64,000 bases of DNA from Limnanthes douglasii subsp. nivea (taxonomy: Eukaryota > Streptophyta > Magnoliopsida > Brassicales > Limnanthaceae): positions 50,240,742 through 50,304,741 of the forward strand of contig JAUPFV010000005.1 of NCBI GenBank assembly GCA_036936605.1, read 5' to 3'. The notes beneath the pieces were generated by a model that searched no databases, was not told where the DNA came from, and was given only the letters and a program-made list of their open reading frames with translations. Shown in pieces: positions 1-10,311 of this stretch (its first letter is position 1; the number at the start of each line of letters is the position of its first letter). The translations under genes were made by a program, and so were the position numbers.

Positions 1-1
1 A

Positions 2-136
2 ATTGGAGTATTTCACAACAAATACGCGCCCGACAAGGAGGACGAATCTAGGATGATGAAGAAATACTTCATGGGTAAAACTGCCAGGAAAGTAGGACCG
101 AAAAATACTAATACAATAACGAATGCCATTTTAAAG
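2..136 (+). other. ULP-like gene exon (partial, left edge)
   Basis: An open frame from base 2 (IGVFHNKYAPDKEDESR...) runs to a GTACCT donor at 137. It is lysine-rich and contains MMKKYFMG, which resembles the segment leading into the N-terminal helical domain of plant ULP-like transposon proteins. The upstream part is outside the window. Confidence 0.5.
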
Positions 137-215
137 GTACCTGTAAAATCGACTTCATCTTATAAAGCAGGATGTTGTACTTTACTAACATAGCATGTTG
201 TCGTGGGTTTTACAG

Positions 216-460
216 GCAGGTATAGAAATAGCCATAAGCGAAGGGGGGAGCATGAGTTGGAAGACGTTGCAAGGCTGTTGATACTGTTTTTGTGCTCAAC
301 CCTATTCTACTCCGTATCTGGAGATATCCTAGTTTGGAGCACGCTTTATTTTGTTGAAGACCTTAGAAAAATAAACAATTACGACTCGTCCAGATCAATA
401 CCTGTTCAAGCTTCGACAGTCTATCAGGAGTTGCTTAGCTATCGAAAAACCCGATAGAGT
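216..460 (+). other. ULP-like gene exon, DUF1985/plant-mobile-like helices
   Basis: After a TTTTACAG acceptor the frame reads EDVARLLILFLCSTLFY, then LVWSTLYFVEDLRKINNYD. This layout (hydrophobic helix, then a short segment ending in D-L-x-K-hydrophobic-x-x-Y) resembles the DUF1985 or plant-mobile-domain helices often fused to Ulp1 proteases. A run of six G near 241 probably holds a frameshift, because the frame entering the exon differs from the frame of the conserved part. The family assignment rests on recalled patterns. Confidence 0.45.
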
Positions 461-569
461 CGTCGGCTGCGTCACCATTCTAATTGTAAGATTGATCTAT
501 TCAGTATAAAAATTAGTTATGTACAGAGCATCGTGATGATAATACTTGTCCCTATGCAGCCTTTCATCA

Positions 570-701
570 TGGAGCACACAACAGTCGGCCGAGAGGTAGC
601 GAAGCCGACCTCGATACTAAGATTTTTCAAATGGTTGGGATTAGAGTGCCAAGCAGCAACCGTGACGCTGCTTGTTAGAATACCCAACCTGAAAGAAGAT
701 A
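570..701 (+). other. ULP-like gene exon
   Basis: The open frame reads EHTTVGREVAKPTSILRFFKWLG...LLVRIPNLKEDK and ends at a GTATGAG donor near 702. The segment SILRFFKW fits the aromatic/basic motif that often follows the helical domain in plant ULP-like proteins. The acceptor is not clear. Confidence 0.45.
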
Positions 702-789
702 AGGTATGAGCTTTATATAGGTATTGAATTGGGGTTGCAAGCAGTTCTTAGCATATCATGCGTCTTGTTTGCTGTTATATTAGAACAAT

Positions 790-1125
790 GTATCAAACAT
801 ATCGCAGCCTCTATTCTAAAATTGTTTTAAGTTTTGTTTGGTGTTATATTAGAACAATGTATCAAACATTTCGCAGCCTAGGCTGCGTTCTGTTTGGCAC
901 TATGTATAATTAAGGTATGGAACAGTTCGCAGCTTATTGTTTACAAACAATTCGTATGCTAACCTGCGAGTTGTTTGCAACTCTAAAATGATAGAGTTTC
1001 ACACAATTCACAGCATATCATGCGAACTGTTTGTAAAAACAAATCTGTATGTCTGCACCCTGATACTTTCCAAACAAACCGCTTGCAGCTATTTACTTCC
1101 ATGTGCCTCTGTTGATAGGTTTTCG
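790..1125. repeat. Intron with dispersed TTCGCA/TGCGAA palindromic motifs
   Basis: This intron holds several imperfect palindromes made of TTCGCA facing TGCGAA, often followed by TTGTTTG. Examples lie at about 874-890, 923-934, 948-979 and 1005-1037. A direct repeat of the phrase 'agaacaatgtatcaaaca' also occurs twice (about 781-800 and 851-870). The same motif recurs in other introns and downstream of the gene. It is not coding. Confidence 0.5.
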
Positions 1126-1580
1126 AAGGTCCACTACATCTTACTGAGGCTGAAAGAGAAGCTTTCGGAGGAACAATAGATAATGGAGATGTAGATACTG
1201 AATCTATTTCACCGGAAGAAAGACCAAAGAAGAGGAAGAAAAGCACAACCCCAAAACCAAGGAAACGAGCATCACAGAAACAGAAAGAATCGAATCAGGT
1301 GATATCACCCAGACCCCAACAACCAAGACTCCCCCCAGCTAAATATTCCACCACTAAGACTCCCCCAGAAAACAAATCCAATACCACCAATCGGCACATC
1401 CCAGCAGGAGCCCGACGACGAGGGCACAACTAATATAAGTGAAAAAATTGGTAATTTTATCCTCAAATACAGAGCAACTACTCCAAAGAAGTCTGCAACT
1501 GTTGGTGAATCAAAGCGTTTAAAGACATACACCGACAAGAACAAGTATGAGAGAAAGATAGAAAAACAGGCCAAAGAAGT
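1124..1580 (+). other. ULP-like gene exon, basic/proline-rich linker
   Basis: The frame begins VFEGPLHLTEAEREAF and becomes strongly basic (RPKKRKKSTTPKPRKR), then proline/glutamine-rich, and ends QAKE before a GTAAGT donor at about 1581. Two frames are needed, which implies an indel in a C-run near 1340. The basic cluster could be a nuclear localisation signal (inference). Confidence 0.45.
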
Positions 1581-1661
1581 AAGTATGAAACTGAGCCTTA
1601 CATAATCGCTATAATCAGCACTTAATATGTTTATAAAATGTTTGCTATCAATTTTTCAGCT

Positions 1662-2121
1662 AGAATAATTGAAACTGAAGATATCAGAGCTTGAAGGACA
1701 ACAACTCCACAATGTTATCTCTCAGCCAATTTTCCAGATTGGAAGCCTAGAAGTTGAGAAGGTACCAACATTTCCATCTAGAGCAGCGTCCACTGAATTG
1801 CAGGTATTTATGCCTGATGCTGATCAGCATGATGCTGATGGAGTACTGCTAGAAGTGAGGGATGATGATGGGAACCATTCACCCATACCCGTACCATCTG
1901 GAAGGATGCAAGAATATTTGTTGGTGTCCACAGAGACGGACACCACAGAGAGACAGACAGACAAGTCTCCTCCTACACAGGAGGCAGCCACAGTTCTGAG
2001 TCCTCCAACGGAGAAAGAAAGACACGAGTCTCTTCCTAATGACCAACAACTTGTACTTCACATATCAAAGAAGATAGAAGATTGTGAGAAAGAAGTGGCA
2101 GACCCAAACAGCCTCGAAGAT
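1662..2121 (+). other. ULP-like gene exon, disordered acidic segment
   Basis: An AG acceptor (TTTTTCAG) precedes the codons CTA GAA TAA, so a stop lies near the start. The rest is open (LKLKISELEGQQLHN... to SLED) and ends at a consensus GTAAGTGG donor at 2122. The sequence is rich in E, D, S, T and P with no recognisable fold. Confidence 0.5.
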
Positions 2122-2531
2122 GTAAGTGGATCAAAAGTTCACTAAGATTCAAATATCTTATTTATTGTTGTGATGAAATTGTTTCTATAATAATATTTAC
2201 TGTTGTATACATATTCAAACAAAGTCAGTGTATTTATTTAAAAGAGTCAGCAGATTTTTCTAGTTGAATACATATTCAAACAATGCATCATATTATATGA
2301 GGCTATCAAACAAATATCAGGACTGCTGTGTAGTCCTGTCCAAATTTTTTGCATCGTATATTGCGAATTGTGTTATACTCTAGTGGGCTGGTTATTTTAC
2401 ATTTCACCGCTTACCATGCGAATTGTTGAGATGGATCAAACAAATCTCAGGTTAGCATGCGAATCATTCGCAACTATGATTATAGTATGCTTAACCCCTC
2501 CACCTTTTTATTTTGGAATTTAATGAAACAG

Positions 2532-2580
2532 GAGACCGACAGACAACAACACCAACAACAGCAACAACAAGTTCAACACC

Positions 2581-2612
<32 letters not shown>

Positions 2613-2624
2613 CAAGTTCAACAC
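2532..2624 (+). other. ULP-like gene poly-Gln/poly-His exon, left half
   Basis: After an AACAG acceptor the frame encodes ETDRQQHQQQQQQVQ followed by six His and seven Gln residues. Retrotransposon A begins at 2625 in this low-complexity DNA. The right half of the same exon resumes at about 8097. Confidence 0.6.
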
Positions 2625-2651
2625 TGATGAGGGAGAATAAAAGACATGGTA

Positions 2652-2767
2652 GAATTGCAAAGAAGAAGTTGGTTATGAGAGAATTGCAAAGAAGAAGTTT
2701 GTTTGGAGAGAACTGCAAAGAATAAGTTTGTTAGGAAAGAATTGTAAAGAAGAAATTGTATTAGGTG
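2652..2767 (+). repeat. Four 29-bp tandem repeats in the LTR of A
   Basis: Units start at 2652, 2681, 2710 and 2739, each beginning GAA(T/C)TG(C/T)AAAGAA. They lie in U3, upstream of the TATA box, where repeated enhancer-like blocks are common in plant LTRs. An enhancer role is inference. Confidence 0.75.
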
Positions 2768-2875
2768 AAAATTGTATAGACAACTAAAAAAGTAGCCATT
2801 ATGAGAAGATGAAAGGATATAGGGACCAAAAATGTAATAAAAGGGAATTAAAGCGTGTGGGACCCGTAATTGTAC

Positions 2876-2883
2876 TATAAAAG
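2876..2883 (+). promoter_or_regulatory. TATA box of element A LTR
   Basis: TATAAAAG is followed by a pyrimidine-rich leader (CTTTCTCTCTCT), as is usual for plant LTR promoters. Confidence 0.6.
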
Positions 2884-3060
2884 GACCACACACGCTTTAC
2901 AGATCCCGAGATGAATATAATATCACTTTCTCTCTCTACTTAATCTAATTCTCACTTTCTCTCTCTAAAAAGACTCCTAAACAAAGTACTCAAGTCTATT
3001 TTGACACTAAGAGATCCTTGTATCAATAAATCACCCCAGAGCCTTCTTAAAACTCTTTAG

Positions 3061-3080
3061 TGGCACCGTTTGTGATAAGC
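3061..3080 (+). other. Primer-binding site of element A
   Basis: TGGCACCGTTTGTGATAAGC follows the LTR by one or two bases. TGG pairs with the CCA end of a tRNA. The start is close to the TGGCGCCGT of elements D and E. The tRNA is not certain; tRNA-Asp is a candidate. Confidence 0.55.
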
Positions 3081-3137
3081 GAAGATTGTTAGAACGACAA
3101 TCGCTTCCTGGAAATAATTCCTAATCCGAGTGGAATT

Positions 3138-6100
3138 ATGGAAGAGCAAGGGGACGCTTTTGTTAACAACTGCGAGGAGAATCTGGTGGGCGACGATCAT
3201 CGGAATGACATGGAGTACAAGGCACATGGGGGCCAGCACGTCAGATATACTTTTGATGACTCAGATTTGTTGGCTCGAAGGAACGAACAGTTGCTGGAAA
3301 TCGAAAAATTGAAGGCAGAAAAGGAAATTGTTCAGGAAAATCTTCACTCTGAGGTAAGAAGGGAGCCAGACAGTGGAAAAGAGGAGCGCGAAGCCGATTT
3401 TCATCCTACAGCCAGGGACGATAGATATAAAGGGCATGAACGACGATCTTTGAGGACGAAAGAAAAACGGCGTCTGGAGTCATCTGACTCGAGCGATTAT
3501 TCTCGTTACAGCTCGTCAGATTCATCTCTAAGGAAAAATCACAGAAAGAAAAGACATGGTCGAGGACGCGTAGATCGCCGAAGGGAAAGGAGCTCAGAGA
3601 AGAAATCTCTGAGAGAGAAGAGTTATCATACTCGAGTTAATGAGCGGGGTTATGGCCAAACGATTTTTTCCGTTGGAAACCAAAACGTTGGCCCGCAAAA
3701 TTCGGAGTGGCAGCATCAATATACTTTACCGTCCGAGGAGGGATTATATTTTCCGAGCAATGAAAACTTGAGATCTAATGCTTATCGGACGGGTCATAAT
3801 TGGAGAGCTTCTCCTCTGTCCCCGGAAATTTTGGTGGGCAATCTCCCAAAATATTTCGATATCTCAAAGTTAGAAAAGTTCGATGGGACACAAGACCCTG
3901 ATAACCACATCGAGCAATTCAAAAACTTCATGATTAATTTTGATGACGATGATAAATTGTTGTGTAGAGCGTTTTCTCAGACCTTCAAGGGGGTAGCTTC
4001 CAAGTGGTATAATAGGCTTCCGCAGGGCTCGATAAAGAATTTCGACATGTTCTGGAATATCTTCAGACAACACTTTGTGGGGAGCAAAAAGTTCAGAGCT
4101 AATAAAGATACGATAATCTATTGTAGACAAAAAGTTGGGGAAATCTTGAAGAATTATACCAATCGATTCGTCAAAACGAAAACAGACGTGGAGTATTGTA
4201 AAGACTCAGTGGCACTTGCAGCTTTCAGGATGGGCCTACTCCCCGGACTATTAAAGGACACGGTGGCGGAGAGTCAGGCCATGACCTTCAGAGCATTGTT
4301 GGATCAGGTTGAGAAGAAAATTCTGATGGAGGAGACCCAGGCATCTGAGAAAGGATCCGGTGATCAATTGGATCAAAACCAGTTTCTGAGGTCTGAGTCT
4401 AGTAACCAAGGGCCTCGTGCCAATGTTCAAGCCAAAAGTACGAGTCAGTATCCGCCGAGCCAGAAAACAAACGCACAGTATTATGGCAACCAACAAAATT
4501 ACAATCAAGGGGCTAGACCAATTTCGAACAAATGGGTTCGACCAGACTATTTCGCGGAGCTAACGGAAAATGTTTCCACGATATTTGATAAGGCAAGATC
4601 AACGGTGCCGTTCAAGAAACCTTTTCCTATTCAAACTCCGAGGGAAAGCAAAAGTGTTAGTAAGTATTGTAAGTATCACGAGGATATCGGGCACGATACG
4701 AAGGACTGCATTCCTTTGAAAAAAGAAGTGTAAGCTTTGATTGAGAATGGAATGTTGTTAGAGTTTGTGAAAAAGCATTCTCAGAAAAATGCGGCGGTAA
4801 AAGCTGTTCCAAAAATCGCTGACACGGCTATGGTGATCTCCGAGGAAGTTGACGTTTTTGATATTGAGCAAGAGTATCTGGATTTTCAAGGAGGGAAGGA
4901 ACAACGTAAATATAGTGGAGGAAATTATTCCGAGGGGAAAAGTAAACGACCTATGTGCTTTCATTGAGTCACTGGCAATCTTTGGAGGGGATACCATCGC
5001 AGGGAATTCTAATAGCTCACGGAAAAGGCATATGGTCAATCTGACTACCCAGATTGAAGCAGGGGTGTCGGCAAATATGCACCGATTACCCTCCCCCATC
5101 ATATGTTTTGATGATGATGATATGCAAAATATCGCGGGCCCGCACGAAGATACATTGGTGATTGCCGCGGGTATTGCCGGCGATCAAGTTCAGAAGATAC
5201 TTGTTGATACAGGAAGTTCAGCGAACATCTTGTTTATGAGCACTTACAGGAGAATTTCTGACCCACCGGTTATACGACGATCAGACAGAACCATAGTAGG
5301 ATTTATCGGCGCCACAACAATGGTTGTTAGAGAATTTCAGTGTGTGGTCGAGTTAGGTCGTGGGTCGTTCAAGAAGGAGATGGAAGTATTGTTTATTGTG
5401 GTCGACGCGCCAACTTCGTATAATTCAATTTTGGGTCGCTCTTGGCTGTCCCGAATGCACGATGTGATTTCGAAGGTGCATCAGTTTCTAAAATATGTGG
5501 TAGGAAACAACATCGGGACAATCAGGAGCAGCCAGAAGATGGTCCGCGAATGTTACCAGATCGCTTTATCCTTGAAGGGAGTTCGGGGAGAAATATCGGA
5601 CAAAGCATAGCAATTAAAGGGGCATTCCTCGGAAATCATTCCATGTGTTGATCCGAGGGAGACCCCCGGATTTATGGTCCCAGAAGAGGATTCTGAGGAA
5701 CATAAATTTGGAGATGGCAAATTTGTGAAGATCGGAGTAAAACTTTCTTTTGAGTTCAGAGAAAGATTAATTGCGTTTTTTTCTAACAAACTCGATATGT
5801 TTGCTTGGTGTGCATAGGATGTTATGGGAGTACCATCAGAGATAATATGTCATAAGTTTGCGGTACGACTTGATGTTCGACCCATTGTCCAGAAAAGGAG
5901 ACCGGTTTCTCAGGAGAAGGCTGCAGCTATTCTTTTGGAACTGGAAAGACTATTAAGTATATGCCACATTCGCGAGTCGCATTATCCCGTATGGGCCTCG
6001 AATTCAGTCTTAGTCAGGAAAAATAATGGCAAGTGGAGAATGTGCGTGGATTCACGGACCTAAACAGAGCTTGTCCTAAGGATCAATTTCCGGTGCCTCG

Positions 6101-8097
6101 CATTGATCAGTTAGTGGATTCGACCTCGGGCAATCGATTATTGTCTTTCATGGACGCGTATTCAGGGTATAATCAAATCCGGTTGGATGCACAAGATGAG
6201 GAGAGCACGTCATTTATTACTGGGAGAGGATTATATTGTTACAAGGTTATGCCATTTGGCCTAAAAAATGCAGGGGCAACTTATCAGCACTTGGTCAACA
6301 AAACCTTTGAGGGAAAAATTGGTCGGAATGTCAAAGCGTATATCGATGATATGCTTGTCAAGAGTTTGTGGGATGAGGATCGTTTTGCTGAATTGGAGGA
6401 GACTTTTAATAATTTGAGTAAGGTCAATTTGAAACTGAACCCGGAAAAGTGTGTTTCTGGGGTACGATCGGGCAAGTTCCTTGGATATATGATAAGTGAA
6501 AAAGGCATTGAGGCTGACCCAGAACAGATAAAATATTTAATCACCATGACTCCACCTCGGAATATCAAGGAAGTCCAGATCTTGACAGGGAGATTGGCAT
6601 TACTGAATAGATTCATTTCTCGGTCCTCGGACAAATGTGCACCTTTCTTTAAGGTATTACGAAACCCGAAACAATTTAATTGAACTGATGAGTGTTCAGC
6701 AGCTTTTCGCCAAATTCAGGAATATTTGACGTCCCCTGATGTACTGTCTAAACCATTGGTGGGGGAAAGATTAATTGTCTATGTAGCGGTTTCGGATTAT
6801 GTGGTCAGTGCTGTTTTACTCCGAGAAGAGGACACTCTTTTGAAACCTATCTACTATGTCAGTAAGAGTTTATTGGATGCAGAGAAACGATATCTCAAGT
6901 TGGAGAAGGTAGCTTTGGCTTTGGTAACAGCTGCCCGAAAGATGCGACCTTACTTCCAGGCACATCTTATAGTTGTTCGAACGACATTCTCCCTAAAATG
7001 TTGGTTACAAAGGCCCGATATCTATGGGAGGATGACTAAATGGTCAGTGGAATTGGGAGATTTTGACATAGCATTTGAGTCTCGGACGACGATAAAAGCC
7101 CAGGTTTTGGCTGACTTTTTGGTTGAATTCCACTCAAACAGAGAGGACATGGAGATCATTGACCATTTTGATGACACAGAATGGTTGGTAAGCACAGATG
7201 AAGGGTCGAATAACTCTGGAAGTGGTGCGGGTGTCCAATTAATTTCTCCAAAAGGGATAGCTATGTTTCAAGCTATTAGAATTGGTTTCAAGGCAACTAA
7301 TAATGAGGCGGAGTATGAGGCAACATTGGCGGGTTTGCGTTTAGCTCGGATATGTGAGGCCAAAAAGATTAAACTGATCAGTGACTCAGAATTGGTGATA
7401 AACCAAGATTTGGGGGAATCTAAGGCCAGAAAAGATAAGTTGATACAATATCTGCAAGCATTAAAATATTTGGTTTCTGAGTTCGATGGGGTTAAATATG
7501 AACATATTCGAAGAGAGGCAAATATCGTCCCAGATTCTTTGGCCACAGCCTCGCGAACGGAGGGATACCCATGGGTCTTGATTCAGGAGCATCCTTCGGT
7601 CATGATCGATGCGGAGAATTCAATGAACATTAAAGAAGTCAGCAATGTGATCACGAATGATTGAAGGTCAGAAATTATTGACTTCTTGGAAAAAGATACT
7701 TTACCCATTGGAAAATACGAGGCTTGGAAGATCAGGTTCAAGTCTCACGGGTATATCATGTTGGGAGGCGTTCTGTATAAGAAATATTTGATCCGACCAT
7801 TACTAAGGTGTCTGAACAAAGATGAGTCACAATTTTTCCTGTTCGAATTGCACGATGGGGAAGGTTCAGCCCATTGTGGGTATAAGGCGTTAATTCGACG
7901 GGTGTTTCTGGCTGGTTATTATGGGCCGACTATTTCTTCGGATGCGAAATACTTGGTAAAACGATGTGATACGTGTCAGCGCTACGCAAACGTAATCCAC
8001 AAGCCTGGGGTGTTATTGGAGAGTTTTTGAGAGGCAGTCCCATTTGACAGGTGGGGCATTGATTTAGTTGGGCCCCTACCAATGGCGTCTTGAGGCA
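3138..8097 (+). pseudogene. gag-pol of element A (gag, PR, RT, RH, aRH, partial INT)
   Basis: The reading starts at ATG 3138. Gag contains the retrotransposon gag block (FKGVASKWYNRLPQGS, near 3985) and a zinc-knuckle variant of C-x2-H-x4-H-x4-C type (YCKYHEDIGHDTKDC, near 4670). Protease has DTGSSANIL near 5206. RT carries the FTDLNRACP-like block near 6050, in a shifted frame, and YIDDMLVK near 6340. The classical RNase H is at about 6760-7130. The archaeal-type RNase H follows at about 7190-7560, with NNEAEYEA and DSEL. The integrase zinc-binding H-H-C-C is at about 7850-7980, and the copy ends at the first catalytic Asp. Breaks: TAA at 4731, frameshift near 4930, TAG at 5817, frameshift near 6045, TGA near 6681 and 7662, TGA near 8028. 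The UAG at 5608 is probably natural. Confidence 0.85.
5608..5616 (+). promoter_or_regulatory. Leaky-stop context between protease and RT (A)
   Basis: TAG-CAA-TTA lies in frame between the protease end (SDKA) and the RT leader. This fits the UAG-CAR-YYA read-through consensus known from tobamoviruses. The same nine bases occupy the same place in D and E. Confidence 0.6.
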
Positions 8098-8660
8098 ACA
8101 ACAACAACAACAACACCAAGAACAACAACAGCAACAACAACAAGTTCAACAACAACAATAACAACAAGAACAACAAGAACAACAAGAACAAGAACAACAA
8201 CAACAACAACAACAAATAGCCTTGGCAAAGAGAGAAAGGCTAACACAAGAGATAGCGCCGAAAGAGTCAGAACGTATCAATCCCCGTGAGAAGCTGGAAC
8301 TAATCAGCTAGGAAGGACCATCATTAGAAGACCAAACCAAATACGGAGATGCACCGCAAAGAGCAATGGTGGTGTGCGCAAAGTCAGAATTTCTAAGCCA
8401 ACGTGAAATTGTAGTACCAGTACCAAATCAACTGCAAGCTCCAGAGTCAAACGATAACACAGTAGGTTTACCCGATGCTTCTGTTGATAATATTTACACT
8501 CAAATTTCACAGACACTTTTAAATGAAATTGATAATGTATATTACGATTGTGTAATACAACGGTCTTTGGAGAATATTCGGAGGATGGCTTTAATGATCT
8601 CTGCCGACACGATCCAGATCCTATGCCGAACCAGTCAACGACATTGGTTGTCATTGACCG
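8097..8660 (+). other. ULP-like gene poly-Gln exon, right half, and following segment
   Basis: Glutamine codons resume (CAA-rich, about 40 codons with H, E and V interruptions and one TAA near 8158), followed by IALAKRERLTQEIAPKESERIN. After a TAG near 8310 an open frame from 8366 continues with NQLQAPESNDN and DNIYTQISQTLLNEIDN. It is disordered and then helical. This connects the linker half of the gene with the protease half. Confidence 0.55.
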
Positions 8661-8717
8661 TGTGGTAAAGGCTATTTATAATGATTTTGCGTCATATAAT
8701 GGGAATATTGTGGATAT

Positions 8718-8870
8718 ATTTTAAGTTTTACAAACAAATATCAGGGTAGCATGCGAACTGTTCAGTGGAACCTCGAATAGTTCGCATGCTATCCTGATAG
8801 ATGCCATGTAATGTATTCAGCTAGAACCAAACAATCCACATGTTAGCATGCAAATTTTTTGGGGTCGTTA
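8718..8870. repeat. Intronic TTCGCA/TGCGAA palindrome cluster
   Basis: CAGGGTAGCATGCGAACTGT at about 8742 is mirrored by AGTTCGCATGCTATCCTGAT at about 8779, making an imperfect hairpin of about 20-bp arms. A third, decayed copy lies near 8842. It is the same motif family as at 790-1125. Confidence 0.55.
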
Positions 8871-8875
8871 ACATT

Positions 8876-9094
8876 ATAATGACTGACATACTCTTTCTAT
8901 TTTTGTTATTTAATAAGCTCGAGTCAAGTAAAGAGACATAGGAGCCTAATTTTAATCTACTGACACCAACACAGCATCTAGTGGCAGAGGAAGGGGAACA
9001 AATAATTGTAACAGAACGTCAACCGCCAAAAGTAAAATACACCGACTGGCCAAAGAAAGCAAAAGTAACTGACCGTATCGATGTCGCAGAATAC
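8876..9094 (+). repeat. Tandem duplicated exon block, copy 1
   Basis: About 219 bp are repeated directly at 9101-9320. The block includes intron end, an AG before CTCGAG, and an exon reading NFNLLTPTQH...PPKVKYTDW. This copy has one stop (TAG near 8940). Confidence 0.8.
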
Positions 9095-9100
9095 CACAAA

Positions 9101-9320
9101 ATAATGACTAACACACTCTTTTTTATTTTTGTTATTTAATAAGCTCGAGTCAAGTAAAGAGACAGAGGAGCCTAATTTTAATCTACTGACACCAACACAG
9201 CATACAGTGGCAGAGGAAGGGGAATAAATAATTATAACAGAACATCAACCGCCAAAAGTAAAATACACCGACTGGCTAAAGAAAGCAAGAGTAACTGACC
9301 GTATCGATATCGCAGAATAC
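9101..9320 (+). repeat. Tandem duplicated exon block, copy 2
   Basis: This copy is about 94% alike to 8876-9094 by eye. It has a different stop (TAA near 9226) and lacks the first copy's stop. The duplication therefore predates the decay of each copy. Confidence 0.8.
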
Positions 9321-9457
9321 AGTTAATTAAAGCCTACGAGCATGAAACCACTGATCCAGTAGTATGTAATTTACCATCGTCCAAATTTTCCTACGGAATT
9401 AGAGTGCAAGCGAGTGATGCGCTGGCACTACCTTTAGAACTGGAGCTGGACGTAAAG
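9321..9457 (+). other. ULP-like gene exon
   Basis: The frame reads IKAYEHETTDPVVCNLPSS...LELELDVK and ends at GTATCC (9458). It sits just before the protease exons, as expected for the pre-protease segment of such proteins. Confidence 0.5.
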
Positions 9458-9540
9458 GTATCCAATTGTCAACCAATTCTCTTTTTAATGTTTCAAACAA
9501 GTCTCTTATATTTAACATAAATAAACAACTCCTTTCATAG

Positions 9541-9651
9541 GTTGTGGACGCTTGGATTCGCAAGATGCTTATAGAAGTAAACTTCCGAATTCCATGCAAA
9601 AAAGTTAAAGGAGTGTATCATGACTGCGTAATGATTTCGGGCATAACTACG
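9541..9651 (+). other. ULP-like gene exon, start of protease region
   Basis: A TTTCATAG acceptor precedes VVDAWIRKMLIEVNFRIPCK and the exon ends at GTAAGT (9652). The motif V-D-A-W-I-R is typical of the start of plant Ulp1-like domains. Confidence 0.6.
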
Positions 9652-9699
9652 GTAAGTTTAGGTAAGGTAAATTTCAAAGTTTCGAAAAATGTTCTCATT

Positions 9700-9958
9700 G
9701 TAATGTACTCTCGCTTGGATGCAACATCAAATCGAATCAGGATGGGAAGTAACTAATTTGGTCGACACATTTTTTAGCAAAGCGCCTGAAAACCCTAACA
9801 TCATCATCATCATTCTAATATGCACTGAGACAAAGGACCAGATAAACCATTGGAGGTTGCTCGTCATTGATGTCGACGACAGGTCGGTAACAAACTACAA
9901 CCCACTGCTGCCTAAAATCAAAGTGATAGACAACACCACAAGGACACCTATCAAGCTG
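9700..9958 (+). other. ULP-like gene exon with catalytic His
   Basis: The frame includes QINHWRLLVIDVDDRSV and NYNPLLPK. The HW pair is the catalytic His and its Trp neighbour in C48 proteases. The position normally occupied by the catalytic Asp is Asn here. The exon ends at GTAATA (9959). Confidence 0.65.
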
Positions 9959-10019
9959 GTAATATTTATAACTATTCAATTACTTTTAAACACATTTTAT
10001 TTTAATTATGCATGATCAA

Positions 10020-10275
10020 GATATGCTGCGAACTGTGACCAAATCAGTTGTAATTCGCATCGTATCCATAAATAGAATTCGCAACCTAGGTTACGAAATA
10101 TCTTGGATGATGAACACTTCGCAAAAAAGGCTGCGAAATGTTTGCAGACAAAATGGATTGAATACTGAACAATTCACAACCTAGGATGCGAATTGTTTGA
10201 CATCTACATGTTGGATTGGTTGTCAAACAATTCGAAATGTACGTTGCGAATTGTTTGACAACCACAGTTTAAGTT
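10020..10275. repeat. Intronic TTCGCA/TGCGAA palindrome cluster, densest copy
   Basis: At least six half-palindromes lie in 250 bp, including CACAACCTAGGATGCGAATT near 10175 and AACAATTCGAAATGTACGTT near 10227, each followed by TTGTTTGACA. The motif AACCTAGGTTACG near 10080 has a CCTAGG core, as at 883. Confidence 0.55.
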
Positions 10276-10311
10276 TTTGTGCTGATTCCTAACACTAATT
10301 ATAATAACCAG

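Larger units (their letters stand above)
2625..3059 (+). repeat. 5' LTR of element A
   Basis: The LTR runs from TGATGAGG to just before the PBS (TGGCACCGT at 3061). Length is about 435 bp. A TATA box (TATAAAAG) is at 2876-2883. The 3' boundary ends in TA rather than CA, so it is approximate. A copy at the other end is missing. Confidence 0.65.
2625..8097 (+). mobile_element. Tat-lineage Ty3/gypsy retrotransposon A, 3'-truncated
   Basis: The element starts at TGATGAGG inside the CAA-rich exon. It has a 5' LTR, a PBS beginning TGG, gag, protease, RT, RNase H, archaeal-type RNase H and the first half of integrase. It then stops abruptly after the DRWGID/GPLPM motif and merges into CAA repeats of the host gene. 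There is no 3' LTR, antisense gene or polypurine tract. At least five stops or shifts break the coding region, so the copy is old and inactive. The second RNase H places it in the Tat lineage. Confidence 0.85.

Noticed and set aside
7982..8289. Leu-rich and Thr-rich frames over the CAA repeats
   Set aside because: Out-of-frame readings of the poly-Gln exon.
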